Shown here: piece by piece, positions 33,640 through 42,981 of the stretch
Position numbering within the stretch: the stretch's first letter is position 1
Layout: the number at the start of each line of letters is the position of its first letter
From: Kordia algicida OT-1
Lineage (GTDB): Bacteria > Bacteroidota > Bacteroidia > Flavobacteriales > Flavobacteriaceae
Direction: 5' to 3'
DNA length: 64,000 nucleotides
Assembly: GCF_000154725.1 (NCBI RefSeq)
Contig: NZ_DS544873.1
Coordinates: forward strand, 1,250,863 to 1,314,862
Translations under genes and position numbers: made by a program
The notes under the pieces: model-generated
Database searches by the model: none
Told to the model about the DNA's origin: nothing
What the model saw: only the letters and a program-made list of their open reading frames with translations

Positions 33640-36600
33640 ATGAGTAGTTTATACACCAGAGGTCCAGCAAATATTCCTGCTGGATTAACAAAACCCACAA
33701 AATCTTTTAAAAAACATGTTTGGTTATCCGTCATCGGATTGCTCTTATTCATCATTTTATACCTTTTGCTAACTTTTTGGTTTGGTAAATTGGCGTATGA
33801 TACTTTTACAGGAGCTGGACGAAACGATATTTCTTTTTGGCGATTGGCGGCAGGAGTTGGTTTTGGTTTTCTATCATTATTCATGTTAAAATCGTTATTC
33901 TTCCTCAACAAAAAAGAGGAAAATCCATTAGATAAATACGTTACAGAAGCGGAAGAACCTGTATTATTCGACTATTTATACAAGTTGGCAGATGAAGCTG
34001 GAGCGCCACGTCCGCACAAAGTTTTCCTTACTGATCGTGTAAATGCAAGTGTTTCGTATGACATTTCGTTAATCAACTTATTATTTCCTTCCAAAAAGAA
34101 CTTAGAAATAGGTTTGGCAATTGTCAACGTATTGAATTTAGGGGAATTAAAAGCGGTAATTGCACACGAATTTGGTCATTTTGCACAACGTTCCATGCTT
34201 TTGGGACGATACGTATATGTAGCACATCAAATTGCAGCGAGAATCATTGCAAAACGTGATATATTCGATCAATTTTTAAATGGTCTTTCAGGCTTTGATT
34301 TACGAATTGCATGGATTGGCTGGATTCTCTCTATATTAGTTTGGGCAATACGTTCGTTAGTAGAAACCTGTTTCAGCATTGTACTCATTGCACATCGCGC
34401 GTTGTCAAGAGAAATGGAGTTTCAGGCAGATTTAGTTGCGGTTTCCCTTACGGGAAGTGATGCGTTAATTCACGCATTATACAAACTTCGAATTGCAGAC
34501 GATGCCTACGCAAACGCAATTCAAGTAGCAAATGTTGAACTCTCCAAAAAACGAGCTGTAACCGATTTGTACACGTTACAGACGAATTATATTGAAAAAA
34601 TGCGTCATATTTTAGACGATCCAACATACGGACATTCGCCTGAAATTCCTTCGTTTGACAAAGCTTCCAACAGAATCTTTAAATCAGGAAAGTTCAATCC
34701 GCCACAAATGTGGGCAACGCATCCTGCGGACAACGACAGAGAAAATAACGCAAAAAAAACATACATTTCTGCGGCGATTGATGATAGATCATCTTGGGAT
34801 TTATTCTCAAATCCGAAACAATTACGCGAAGAAATGACCGAGCGTTTGCTAAAACTTGCATCGGTAGAAATAAAAGAGAAGTGTACCGAAGCAGAAAGCA
34901 TTGCGACGCAAAACGAATTGGACTTTGATTGGTCATTTTTAGCACCAAAATATCATTCAACCTTTTACAGACGTTATCCGTTTACAAACTTCAAATCGGT
35001 AGATGAACTTTATACAGCTACTTTTTCTACAGATATGGAAAAGATGTTTGATGCGTTGTATCCGAAAGAAATTGCTTCAAAACTAGAACAATTACAAGAA
35101 ATTATAGAAGAAAAGAATATTCTAATTGTTGCTCAAAATGAAGTGATTACCGCCGAAAAACGCATTTTATATCACAGAGGTGAACAAATAAAGCGAAATG
35201 ATATTCCCGAAATATTAACACAACTTAGAACCGAAGAACAACTACTTCGCGAAGAAGTAAAAGAACACGACAAATTATGTCGAAACGTACATTATAAAGC
35301 GGCTCAAAAACTTGGAACTGGTTGGGACGTACAACTTAAAAACCTACATAAAATCCTTCATTATACGGAACACACTGTCACGAATTTGGAAGATTGTGGA
35401 GGAAAATACCATAACATTGTTGCTATGGCGTTGGCTGATGGTAGAGTATCTTCTAAAGAACTTTCGGACATCATTAACGTTTCTACAGAATATTATCATG
35501 TCATCCGAAAAGCATTCAATCAGGCAGAAACCATCCGTTTGGATAGCAATATTTTAAGCAAATTGAAAGTAGTATCATTCTTTGATTTGCTCGAAAAATT
35601 TGAATTTCCACCACCAATGGACGCAAATATTAACGAATGGACGCAACATGTAGACAGTTGGGCAAATGTAGTAAGTAACGCCATGCAAAAACTGCGTAAT
35701 GTCGCTTTGGAAGAATTGTTAACAATTGAAGATAATGTAAAAAACGCATATCTCAATAAACAAAACTTAGTACCAGCTCTGAATGAAAAGGTGACACTTG
35801 TAGAAGAATACGAAGTACTAACACCGGGCATGGAACGTCCAAGACGCCTTAAACTAGATTTTTGGTCACGTTTCTTTATTGGCGATGGCATCTTTCATTC
35901 CATATCAAAATTTGCGGTTTCTGGAGCAATTCTCTTTGCGGCACTTTATTTTGGCGGCGGATCATATACTTCAGAAATGTACATCTACAACGGTTTAGGA
36001 ATTCCGGTAACGGTAACCTATGCCGAAGATGAAGTTGATATCGCTGCAAACAGTTACCAGCAAATTGATGTCGATTATAACAAAGACTATCTTTTTAAAG
36101 TTTTTTCAGAAGATCAAAAATCCATTGAAAACTTTAAAAGCAACTTTTGGGATTCATCATACACCTATATTTACAACATTGCAAGTGCAGGATTGTTAAT
36201 TGAATCGCCTGTATACTATGGAGAATCTACACCAACACCAAAACGAATATTTGCAAAAACAGATAAATGGGTTGGTACGAGTGCAGATTATATTTTTGAA
36301 GATGCGCCAAGCATGCTTTCTACAAAATCTTCTCAACGTTACATTACAAAATATGTTTTACTTGGATACAGCGACCTTAGTCCGTACGATATCATTTCAA
36401 ATATATCAGATGAAAAACAACAAAGTGACATTATAAGTTCACATGCTATTTGGGATAGCAAAGATTCAAAACATACACTCAATTGGTTAGCATTTTCGTA
36501 TTTAGCCGATAATCAACCAGAAGTACTCAATAAGCGTCTGAAAAACAATCCTATGGATGTGATGACTTTACGCGCTTTATATGACAGTGCAGATTCCATT

Positions 36601-37470
36601 CAAAAGCCAAAATTGGTAGAAGATTTTAGAGAAATCTCCAATAAAAATCCACGTGATCCAAACTATTATTACCTTGCTACACGTACCATTGAAGATGAAA
36701 CGCTCAAAAACCAAACATTTATTGATGGTCACAATAAGTGGAAAATGCATCCTTGGTTGGCTTTCGCTGCAGGCTATTCTTATCTTGAAAAAGACGAATG
36801 GGAAAAAGGATATAATGCTTTAATAATTGCAAGTAAAAAAAATAAATCAATTGCAGAATATATTGCGATTGATGTAGAGCGCGTCCGCAGATTTCTCTCT
36901 GAAACTTCTAAAACCAAGGTAAGTTCAACACCAATTACGATGTCTGAATCGCTAAAATATTATCGAAACTTAGAAAACGGAACTTTAGAAAATGGCATGT
37001 CCGATCCGTATTACGCGTATTATTTACTCTCACAAGGAGAAACTTTAAAAGCGTATAACTTTAGTAAAAGAGATAAACAAGCGCAGCCTTTTATATTGCG
37101 AATGCTGGCAGTTTCAAAATATGCAACCAATCAAATGATTAAAGAAGCATTAGCGTTGCCAGAAACGGAAGGAATCAGTCATATCACAGCTTGGTCAGCT
37201 ATTGGTTTAGCGATAAATAAGCAATTACCGTATGATGTATATATACAATCTTTAGCAGGAATTGTGGACGCAGAAACGGTACAACAATTTATTTTTCAGG
37301 TAAAAGCAAACAATTTCAAACAGGCAGAAAAAGTGATCGAAAATACCGATTTCAACGTAAAACCACATTTTTATACGCTTGGTAATATCATTTCAGGTAA
37401 AAATGCTCCAAAATTATGGCGACAAAAAATGGAAACCTTATTATATGTTGATGAACGTCCTTATTTGTAG
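33640..37470 (+). CDS. Very large M48-family membrane metalloprotease
   Basis: A 1276-residue protein. Residues 1-300 are an M48 (HtpX/Ste24-like) zinc protease: membrane helices at about 28-49 and 67-88, HEFGH (H176, E177, H180) and the third zinc ligand Glu260 in SREMEFQAD, with helices between them. About 440-720 is helical and coiled-coil rich (LEQLQEIIEEKNILIVAQNEVITAEKRIL). One more membrane helix lies near 775 (HSISKFAVSGAILFAALYFGG), followed by a roughly 480-residue domain of TPR-like helices (LRALYDSADSIQKPKLVEDFREIS, WLAFAAGYSYLEKDEWEKGYNALI). Typical M48 enzymes have 250-400 residues, so most of this protein is accessory. Role in envelope protein turnover is inferred. Confidence 0.85.
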   Translation: MSSLYTRGPANIPAGLTKPTKSFKKHVWLSVIGLLLFIILYLLLTFWFGKLAYDTFTGAGRNDISFWRLAAGVGFGFLSLFMLKSLFFLNKKEENPLDKYVTEAEEPVLFDYLYKLADEAGAPRPHKVFLTDRVNASVSYDISLINLLFPSKKNLEIGLAIVNVLNLGELKAVIAHEFGHFAQRSMLLGRYVYVAHQIAARIIAKRDIFDQFLNGLSGFDLRIAWIGWILSILVWAIRSLVETCFSIVLIAHRALSREMEFQADLVAVSLTGSDALIHALYKLRIADDAYANAIQVANVELSKKRAVTDLYTLQTNYIEKMRHILDDPTYGHSPEIPSFDKASNRIFKSGKFNPPQMWATHPADNDRENNAKKTYISAAIDDRSSWDLFSNPKQLREEMTERLLKLASVEIKEKCTEAESIATQNELDFDWSFLAPKYHSTFYRRYPFTNFKSVDELYTATFSTDMEKMFDALYPKEIASKLEQLQEIIEEKNILIVAQNEVITAEKRILYHRGEQIKRNDIPEILTQLRTEEQLLREEVKEHDKLCRNVHYKAAQKLGTGWDVQLKNLHKILHYTEHTVTNLEDCGGKYHNIVAMALADGRVSSKELSDIINVSTEYYHVIRKAFNQAETIRLDSNILSKLKVVSFFDLLEKFEFPPPMDANINEWTQHVDSWANVVSNAMQKLRNVALEELLTIEDNVKNAYLNKQNLVPALNEKVTLVEEYEVLTPGMERPRRLKLDFWSRFFIGDGIFHSISKFAVSGAILFAALYFGGGSYTSEMYIYNGLGIPVTVTYAEDEVDIAANSYQQIDVDYNKDYLFKVFSEDQKSIENFKSNFWDSSYTYIYNIASAGLLIESPVYYGESTPTPKRIFAKTDKWVGTSADYIFEDAPSMLSTKSSQRYITKYVLLGYSDLSPYDIISNISDEKQQSDIISSHAIWDSKDSKHTLNWLAFSYLADNQPEVLNKRLKNNPMDVMTLRALYDSADSIQKPKLVEDFREISNKNPRDPNYYYLATRTIEDETLKNQTFIDGHNKWKMHPWLAFAAGYSYLEKDEWEKGYNALIIASKKNKSIAEYIAIDVERVRRFLSETSKTKVSSTPITMSESLKYYRNLENGTLENGMSDPYYAYYLLSQGETLKAYNFSKRDKQAQPFILRMLAVSKYATNQMIKEALALPETEGISHITAWSAIGLAINKQLPYDVYIQSLAGIVDAETVQQFIFQVKANNFKQAEKVIENTDFNVKPHFYTLGNIISGKNAPKLWRQKMETLLYVDERPYL

Positions 37471-37526
37471 CATCACTAAAAAAGGATTTTAAAATCAGTA
37501 TCTTTACATGACAAAATTGCTACACA

Positions 37527-39089
37527 ATGAAACTCAATATAAAAGATACCTTCAACAAAGAATTACCAGCCGATCCTAACATTACCAATACACCACGAAA
37601 AGTGTTTGAAGCTTGTTATTCGTTTGTAACGCCACGAAAACCTTCAAATCCAACACTAATTCATGTCGCGGATGAAGTTGCAGAAATGCTCGATTTGGAG
37701 CGCGATACGCAATCAGAAGAATTTCTGCATACATTTTCAGGCAAAACGGTATATCCAAAAACAAAACCGTATGCCATGTGTTACGGCGGACATCAATTTG
37801 GACATTGGGCAGGACAATTAGGTGATGGTAGAGCGATTAATTTGGCAGAAATTCGTTCCAGCGGAAAACCTTTTGCATTGCAACTCAAAGGAGCAGGAGA
37901 GACGCCGTATTCCAGACGTGGCGATGGCTTGGCAGTATTACGTTCGTCCATTCGAGAACATTTATGTAGTGAAGCCATGCATTACTTGGGCGTTCCCACA
38001 ACACGTTCCTTATCAATTATGCTGACAGGCGATGAAGTTTTGCGAGATATGTTATACGACGGAAATCAGGAATATGAAAAAGGTGCTGTAGTTTGTAGAG
38101 TTGCACCAACTTTTATCCGCTTTGGAAACTTTCAAATATTTGCGGCTCGAAAAGATCATAAAAACTTAAAAAATCTTACGGATTATACCATTAGACACTT
38201 CTATAAAAACATTCAATCGGAAGGAAAAGAAAAATACATTGCGTTCTTTCAAAAAGTATCAGAAGCTTCGCTGGAAATGGTCTTACATTGGCAACGTGTC
38301 GGTTTTGTTCATGGTGTGATGAATACAGATAACATGTCAATCCTCGGATTAACCATCGATTACGGACCGTACGGTTGGTTAGAAGGTTATGAACCGAATT
38401 GGACACCAAATACTACGGACAGTCGCGAACATCGGTATGCGTACGGAAATCAACCTGGAATTGTATTGTGGAATTTGGTACAATTGGCAAATGCTTTATA
38501 TCCGTTGATTGAAGATGCTAAACCTTTGGAAGACATTTTGGAAAACTATCAAAAAAGTTTTGATTTGAAATATGTGCAAATGATGTCTCAAAAGCTCGGT
38601 TTAACCGAAATCAACACAGAAACTGAGCAATTGATTGAAGATTTACAGCAAAATTTGCAACTTACTGAAACCGATATGACCATTTTTTTCCGTGAATTAC
38701 CTCGTGTTCAGAAGAAAAATACGCCACAAGAAGCATTTCAAAAAATACACAAATCGTTTTACAAACCTTTAGAATTGGCAGGCGCAACCACAGACGCTTG
38801 GATTACGTGGTTTACAAAATACATTGAACGTTTGCAGGTAGAAGTTGATCGAGACGAAACGCGTAAGTTTAAAATGTATGAAGTAAATCCGAAGTTTGTA
38901 TTACGAAATTATATGGCGCAACTTGCCATCAACGCGGCTGATAACGGAGATTATAGCGTTTTAAACGAATTATACGAAGTCTTAAAACGTCCGTATAACG
39001 AACAAACAGAATATGAAAAATGGTACGCAAAACGTCCAGAATGGGCGCGACATAAAGTAGGTTGCTCTATGCTTTCTTGTAGTTCGTAA
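37527..39089 (+). CDS. selO: Protein adenylyltransferase SelO (YdiU family)
   Basis: A 520-residue pseudokinase-fold enzyme that transfers AMP to Ser/Thr/Tyr of target proteins. Family signatures: CYGGHQFGHWAGQLGDGRA, LQLKGAGETPYSRRGDGLAVLRSSIRE, LGVPTTRSLSI and the metal/ATP-binding HGVMNTDNMSILGLTIDYGPYGW. The protein ends GCSMLSCSS: the C-terminal (Sec/Cys)-Ser-Ser motif that holds selenocysteine in eukaryotic SelO and forms a regulatory disulfide with an N-terminal Cys in E. coli. It begins 56 bp after the M48 gene; a TATCTTTA -7-like element lies in that gap, so it may have its own promoter. Confidence 0.95.
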   Translation: MKLNIKDTFNKELPADPNITNTPRKVFEACYSFVTPRKPSNPTLIHVADEVAEMLDLERDTQSEEFLHTFSGKTVYPKTKPYAMCYGGHQFGHWAGQLGDGRAINLAEIRSSGKPFALQLKGAGETPYSRRGDGLAVLRSSIREHLCSEAMHYLGVPTTRSLSIMLTGDEVLRDMLYDGNQEYEKGAVVCRVAPTFIRFGNFQIFAARKDHKNLKNLTDYTIRHFYKNIQSEGKEKYIAFFQKVSEASLEMVLHWQRVGFVHGVMNTDNMSILGLTIDYGPYGWLEGYEPNWTPNTTDSREHRYAYGNQPGIVLWNLVQLANALYPLIEDAKPLEDILENYQKSFDLKYVQMMSQKLGLTEINTETEQLIEDLQQNLQLTETDMTIFFRELPRVQKKNTPQEAFQKIHKSFYKPLELAGATTDAWITWFTKYIERLQVEVDRDETRKFKMYEVNPKFVLRNYMAQLAINAADNGDYSVLNELYEVLKRPYNEQTEYEKWYAKRPEWARHKVGCSMLSCSS

Positions 39090-39153
39090 TGTTTTGATGT
39101 TTTCCGTGACTAATCCACCATAAACTATCAGCAAACACCGAAAAGACAAACCA

Positions 39154-40371
39154 ATGAAAAGCACAAAACTTCAAATACAAAACGCAAAAGGTCATTCATT
39201 AAACGCATATTTAGAATTACCAGCCAATCAAAAACCAAATTATTACGCCATTTTTGCACATTGTTTTACCTGTAGTAGCACGTTAAATGCAGTAAAAAAT
39301 ATCAGTAGAACACTTACTACACATGGTTTTGGCGTGATTCGTTTCGATTTTACAGGTTTGGGTAGGAGTGAAGGTGAGTTTTCTGAAAGTCACTTTTCTG
39401 GAAATGTAGCCGATTTATTAGCTGTACATCAATATGTAAAAGAAAATTACGAAGCGCCGTGTTTATTAGTTGGTCATTCGCTTGGTGGTGCAGCAGTTTT
39501 GGTGGCGGCTTCTCAATTAGACGATATTAAAGCAGTTGCTACGATTGGCGCACCTGCAAATGTGAGTCATGTAAAACACTTATTTTCTCATGCTACACAT
39601 CAAATTCCAGAAGATACAGACGTAAAAGTAAATATTGGTGGCAGACCATTTACGATTAATAAAGAATTTGTTTCAGATTTTGATAAAACAAATTTACCAG
39701 CGATAGTAAAAGGATTGCGAAAACCATTATTGATTCTGCATTCGCCAATTGATACCATTGTTGGAATAGAGAATGCGAAAGAATTGTATGTACAAGCACA
39801 TCATCCGAAAAGCTTTGTTTCATTGGATAATGCCGATCATTTATTAACCAATGAAAGAGATAGTCGTTACGCTGGAAATATGATTGGAACTTGGGTTGAA
39901 CGGTATTTTCCAAAGCAAGAAAACGAAATGTTAGATACGGAAGGCGAGCATTTAATTGGTCATTTGAATTTGGTGGAAGATAAATTTACCACAAAAATCC
40001 AAACAAAAAACCATCATATGATTGCGGATGAACCAGCTTCTGTTGGCGGAAACGATTTTGGACCTTCGCCTTATGAATATTTGTATGCAGGTTTGGCGGC
40101 TTGTACAACGATGACACTCAAAATGTATGTCGATCGCAAAGGTTGGGATTTGCAGGAAGTATTTGTCTACATTTCTCACAGTAAAAAGAAAAATACGGAA
40201 CTTGGAATTGAACTTGAAAAACCGACACGAATTGATTTTATTACCAAGAAATTAAAATTCGTAGGAAATCTCTCGGATGAACAAAAGCAACGTTTAAAAG
40301 AAATTGCTGCAAAATGTCCTGTGCATAAAACGTTGGCGAGTCAGGTAGTTTTTGAGAGTAAAGTTGTTTAG
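39154..40371 (+). CDS. Alpha/beta hydrolase-OsmC fusion
   Basis: A 405-residue two-domain protein of a known bifunctional architecture. Residues 1-255: alpha/beta hydrolase with nucleophile elbow GHSLGG (Ser109), acid near HSPIDTIVG and His in NADHLL. Residues about 270-405: OsmC/Ohr-like domain with [21 protein letters not shown] (Cys about 318) and [10 protein letters not shown] (Cys about 388), the two cysteines that reduce organic hydroperoxides in this family. Likely a cytosolic peroxide-detoxifying enzyme. It lies 64 bp after selO, same strand, possibly co-transcribed. Confidence 0.9.
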   Translation: MKSTKLQIQNAKGHSLNAYLELPANQKPNYYAIFAHCFTCSSTLNAVKNISRTLTTHGFGVIRFDFTGLGRSEGEFSESHFSGNVADLLAVHQYVKENYEAPCLLVGHSLGGAAVLVAASQLDDIKAVATIGAPANVSHVKHLFSHATHQIPEDTDVKVNIGGRPFTINKEFVSDFDKTNLPAIVKGLRKPLLILHSPIDTIVGIENAKELYVQAHHPKSFVSLDNADHLLTNERDSRYAGNMIGTWVERYFPKQENEMLDTEGEHLIGHLNLVEDKFTTKIQTKNHHMIADEPASVGGNDFGPSPYEYLYAGLAACTTMTLKMYVDRKGWDLQEVFVYISHSKKKNTELGIELEKPTRIDFITKKLKFVGNLSDEQKQRLKEIAAKCPVHKTLASQVVFESKVV

Positions 40372-40487
40372 AATCGCTGCACTCAATTCAAAGATATAAA
40401 TATTAAAAATTTAATAATTAAAAGTTGTTTTGTTTGCTTCATTTTGACTTCGCTTCATGCAAATGTTTTTGATATGAGTTTTACCTG

Positions 40488-41134
40488 TTAGTAATTTACT
40501 TCATTCAATTCAAATTTCTTTTTTTCAATTTTCTTTTCAGTCAATTCAGTAGCCAAGTAAGTCAGTTTAAACTCTTCAGTTTCAAGTGAAAATTTTAGAT
40601 AAGGTCTTTTAGCAAGTTCAAAATATTTATTTAGGAAGAAATCTTTATGATTAGAATAAAATTTGGGATTGATTTTCGGGCTTTCTGTATTGTAGCAATA
40701 ATTCAAAATTACCTTTTGTTCATATTTACTTATTGCTTTGAATTCATAGCATTGACAATCTAAATCCAATATTTTCTGATTTTTAATTTTCCCTTCACTT
40801 AATAATTTTAGAGAGTTTTCTTTTGTATTCAAAGAGTCAACAAGAAAACTATTTTTATACGTAAAATAGAGTTTGGCTTTATTCGCAAAATAATATTGTG
40901 AATCAATTCCAAATTCAGAACTATTTAAGTGAACTCTACGGAAGTTTCCATTTTTGAATAATACATTAATAAACTGTCTCCATATTTATCATTCAACAAC
41001 TTTTGGAAGCCTTTTGGTGCTAATTCCGTCGTAGTAATTTCAGTTGAAAACTTTATGATTCCTTCGAAGTTGTTTTGTCGATATGTGCTACAACTGATTA
41101 AAAACAAAAAAAAGAATATTAATAATTTGTTCAT
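40488..41134 (-). pseudogene. Lipoprotein gene split by a one-base frameshift in an A5 run
   Basis: Two adjacent frames together look like one protein. The first (ATG at 41134) begins MNKLLIFFFLFLISCS, a lipoprotein signal, continues NNFEGIIKFSTEITTTELAPKGF and is lost after MYYSK at about 40946. Adding one A to the A5 run (complement of TTTTT at about 40952-40956) gives YYSKNGNFRRVHLN, after which the frame stays open through the second part (KILDLDCQCYEFKAIS ... LNEVNY) to 40488. The restored protein would have 215 residues, with a beta-rich body like other flavobacterial lipoproteins. Either a real pseudogene or a homopolymer miscall. Confidence 0.75.
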
Positions 41135-41184
41135 TTTCCTAATTGTAAATCTACTTTTACATTCAACATTCAAAACTCAAACCA

Positions 41185-41862
41185 TCAATGTCCATTAAAA
41201 AAGCCATACATCTGATACGCGAATAAAGCAACTCCTGCCAGTATTAAATACCAATTGACAGCTTTGTAAAAAGCGGGAAATTGCTTGTGTTTTCGAGAAA
41301 GTGTAAGCAGAAAAACAATTGGAATCAATGCCAACACTTGTCCAACTTCTACACCTAAGTTAAAACACAAAATTTTTGCTAAAAACTGCTCTTGTCCGAT
41401 GTCAAAAGACTGTAATCGTGTGGAAAGTCCAAAACCATGAATCAACCCAAAAATACCAACCATGAATAGCAAATTGGGTGCTTTTATGTTTAATTTTTCA
41501 AACCCTTTTAAATTCTCAAATCCTTTATACAAAACACTCAAAGCGATTACGGCATCGACTAAATGTTCATTTGCCGTAATTCCTGCATACGTTGCACCAA
41601 TCAATGTGATGCAATGTCCTATTGTAAATACGGTAATGAACTTTAAGATGTCTTTAAAACTATTCAAATAGAATACGACACCGGCAAGGAAAAGTAAGTG
41701 ATCGTAGCCCGTGAGCATATGTGTCGCGCCAACGCGAATGTAAGCCAACAAGCCTCCAGTGTGTAACAATTCTTGATCGGCACTCGAAACACCATGCGCA
41801 AACCCAATAATAGGAATTAATAAAGGTAGTATGAATAATACGCGTCTTACATGTAATCGCAT
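41185..41862 (-). CDS. HupE/UreJ-family membrane protein
   Basis: A 225-residue membrane protein with a signal-like start (LFILPLLIPIIGFAHG) and about six helices. Family markers are GATHMLTGYDHLLFLAGVVFYL (about 45-66), FTIGHCITLIGA and GIFGLIHGFGLSTRL, with His and Asp residues inside helices. HupE/UreJ proteins are nickel or cobalt permeases in characterised cases. The ATG overlaps the stop of the upstream DUF4198 gene (TAATG), so the two are coupled. Metal import is the likely role; the metal cannot be assigned. Confidence 0.85.
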   Translation of the reverse strand: MRLHVRRVLFILPLLIPIIGFAHGVSSADQELLHTGGLLAYIRVGATHMLTGYDHLLFLAGVVFYLNSFKDILKFITVFTIGHCITLIGATYAGITANEHLVDAVIALSVLYKGFENLKGFEKLNIKAPNLLFMVGIFGLIHGFGLSTRLQSFDIGQEQFLAKILCFNLGVEVGQVLALIPIVFLLTLSRKHKQFPAFYKAVNWYLILAGVALFAYQMYGFFNGH

Positions 41863-42929
41863 TAGTTATCTTTTTTTCTAAAGATTAAAACTAAGATTCC
41901 AATAATTATAAAGCTTCCTAAAACAAATAACCAAGTTGGAATTTCACTTTCAGTATCATGCTCATGCGTATGTGAGTTTGCACCATGCGCGTGACTTACT
42001 TCAAAGGTAAGTGTTGCCCACTTGGATCTGTGTGTTAATTCATCACTATCAGTCGCTCTAGTCATGTTGATGGTACGTAAATAATAAACTCCTTCTTCTG
42101 GTAATTTTACGGTAACAATACCTTTAGCATCGGTGCGTAATTGTTGTCCGCTAGTATGTGAATGCTCTTTTTCTTCCTGTGCATGTTTATGTGTATTCGT
42201 TGAATGCTCATGCGAATGCTTTTGACCATCATGCTCGTGTTCATTACTTTCGTCGTCATGTGTATGTCCGTGACTATTTTTAATAAAGTCTGCAAAGACA
42301 AGTTGATTTGGAAGCGGTTTGCCATCAAGCAATAGCTGCACTTCTAACGTGTCGCCATTGTATTTGTCATAAGGATTTTCTTGTGGCACAAACTCAATCG
42401 GGTAACCTAATACTGTATTCCAGTCATTGGTTTTTACGTCACCAACTTGATAGATGGCTTTTACATGTTTTTGATAACTTTCTACAGCATCTTCATTTAA
42501 TAAACTATCTGTTGTACGTTTTTGAAGCATGTCTAAAACACCATCATTTTTGAGGTAACTATTAAACTTTTCGGCAGTAAGTTCAATATTTCTAGCTTTG
42601 GTAGAAACACCTGCAACATACGTTCCTGCTTCACCCGTTTTAAACGTTAACTGTGTAATGATACTGTCTTGGTCTTTCCAATTACTTGGATCTATAGCCG
42701 TGCGTTTGCCTTGTGCTACTAGAGAAGCGTCTAGCATGCGATCGCGCGTGATGATATTTTCACTATTTTCAAAAGTTCCATTATATAAACTCAAGGTAGC
42801 TTCTTGATTAGGTTTTAAAAAATAACTATCCATTTTTATATACAGATCGTGACTGCATAGTAGTACGAAAGCTAAAAGTAGGTATATAGGTTTACATTGT
42901 TTGATGATAGAGTTGGTGTTTAATTTCAT
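41862..42929 (-). CDS. DUF4198-like exported protein with His-rich loop
   Basis: A 355-residue protein with an N-terminal hydrophobic signal (IYLLLAFVLLCSHDLYIK), a periplasmic beta domain (MDSYFLKPNQEATLSLYNGTF ...) like DUF4198/CbiK-type periplasmic metal-transport components, a long His/Asp/Glu-rich loop at about 217-262 (HGHTHDDESNEHEHDGQKHS and beyond), a second His cluster before the end (HAHGANSHTHEHD) and a C-terminal membrane helix (TWLFVLGSFIIIGILVLIF). The His clusters should bind Ni, Co, Zn or Cu. It is co-transcribed with the HupE/UreJ gene (overlapping stop/start) and follows the haloperoxidase-like gene by 52 bp. Confidence 0.8.
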   Translation of the reverse strand: MKLNTNSIIKQCKPIYLLLAFVLLCSHDLYIKMDSYFLKPNQEATLSLYNGTFENSENIITRDRMLDASLVAQGKRTAIDPSNWKDQDSIITQLTFKTGEAGTYVAGVSTKARNIELTAEKFNSYLKNDGVLDMLQKRTTDSLLNEDAVESYQKHVKAIYQVGDVKTNDWNTVLGYPIEFVPQENPYDKYNGDTLEVQLLLDGKPLPNQLVFADFIKNSHGHTHDDESNEHEHDGQKHSHEHSTNTHKHAQEEKEHSHTSGQQLRTDAKGIVTVKLPEEGVYYLRTINMTRATDSDELTHRSKWATLTFEVSHAHGANSHTHEHDTESEIPTWLFVLGSFIIIGILVLIFRKKDN

Positions 42930-42981
42930 ACTGTATTTTTGATAGTTGATTTATTTATACTTAACCAAATAGTTTGTATAA

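Noticed and set aside
33510..33911. Minus-strand frame of 133 codons
   Set aside because: Mostly the complement of the M48 gene's start and its upstream region; no domain or signal.
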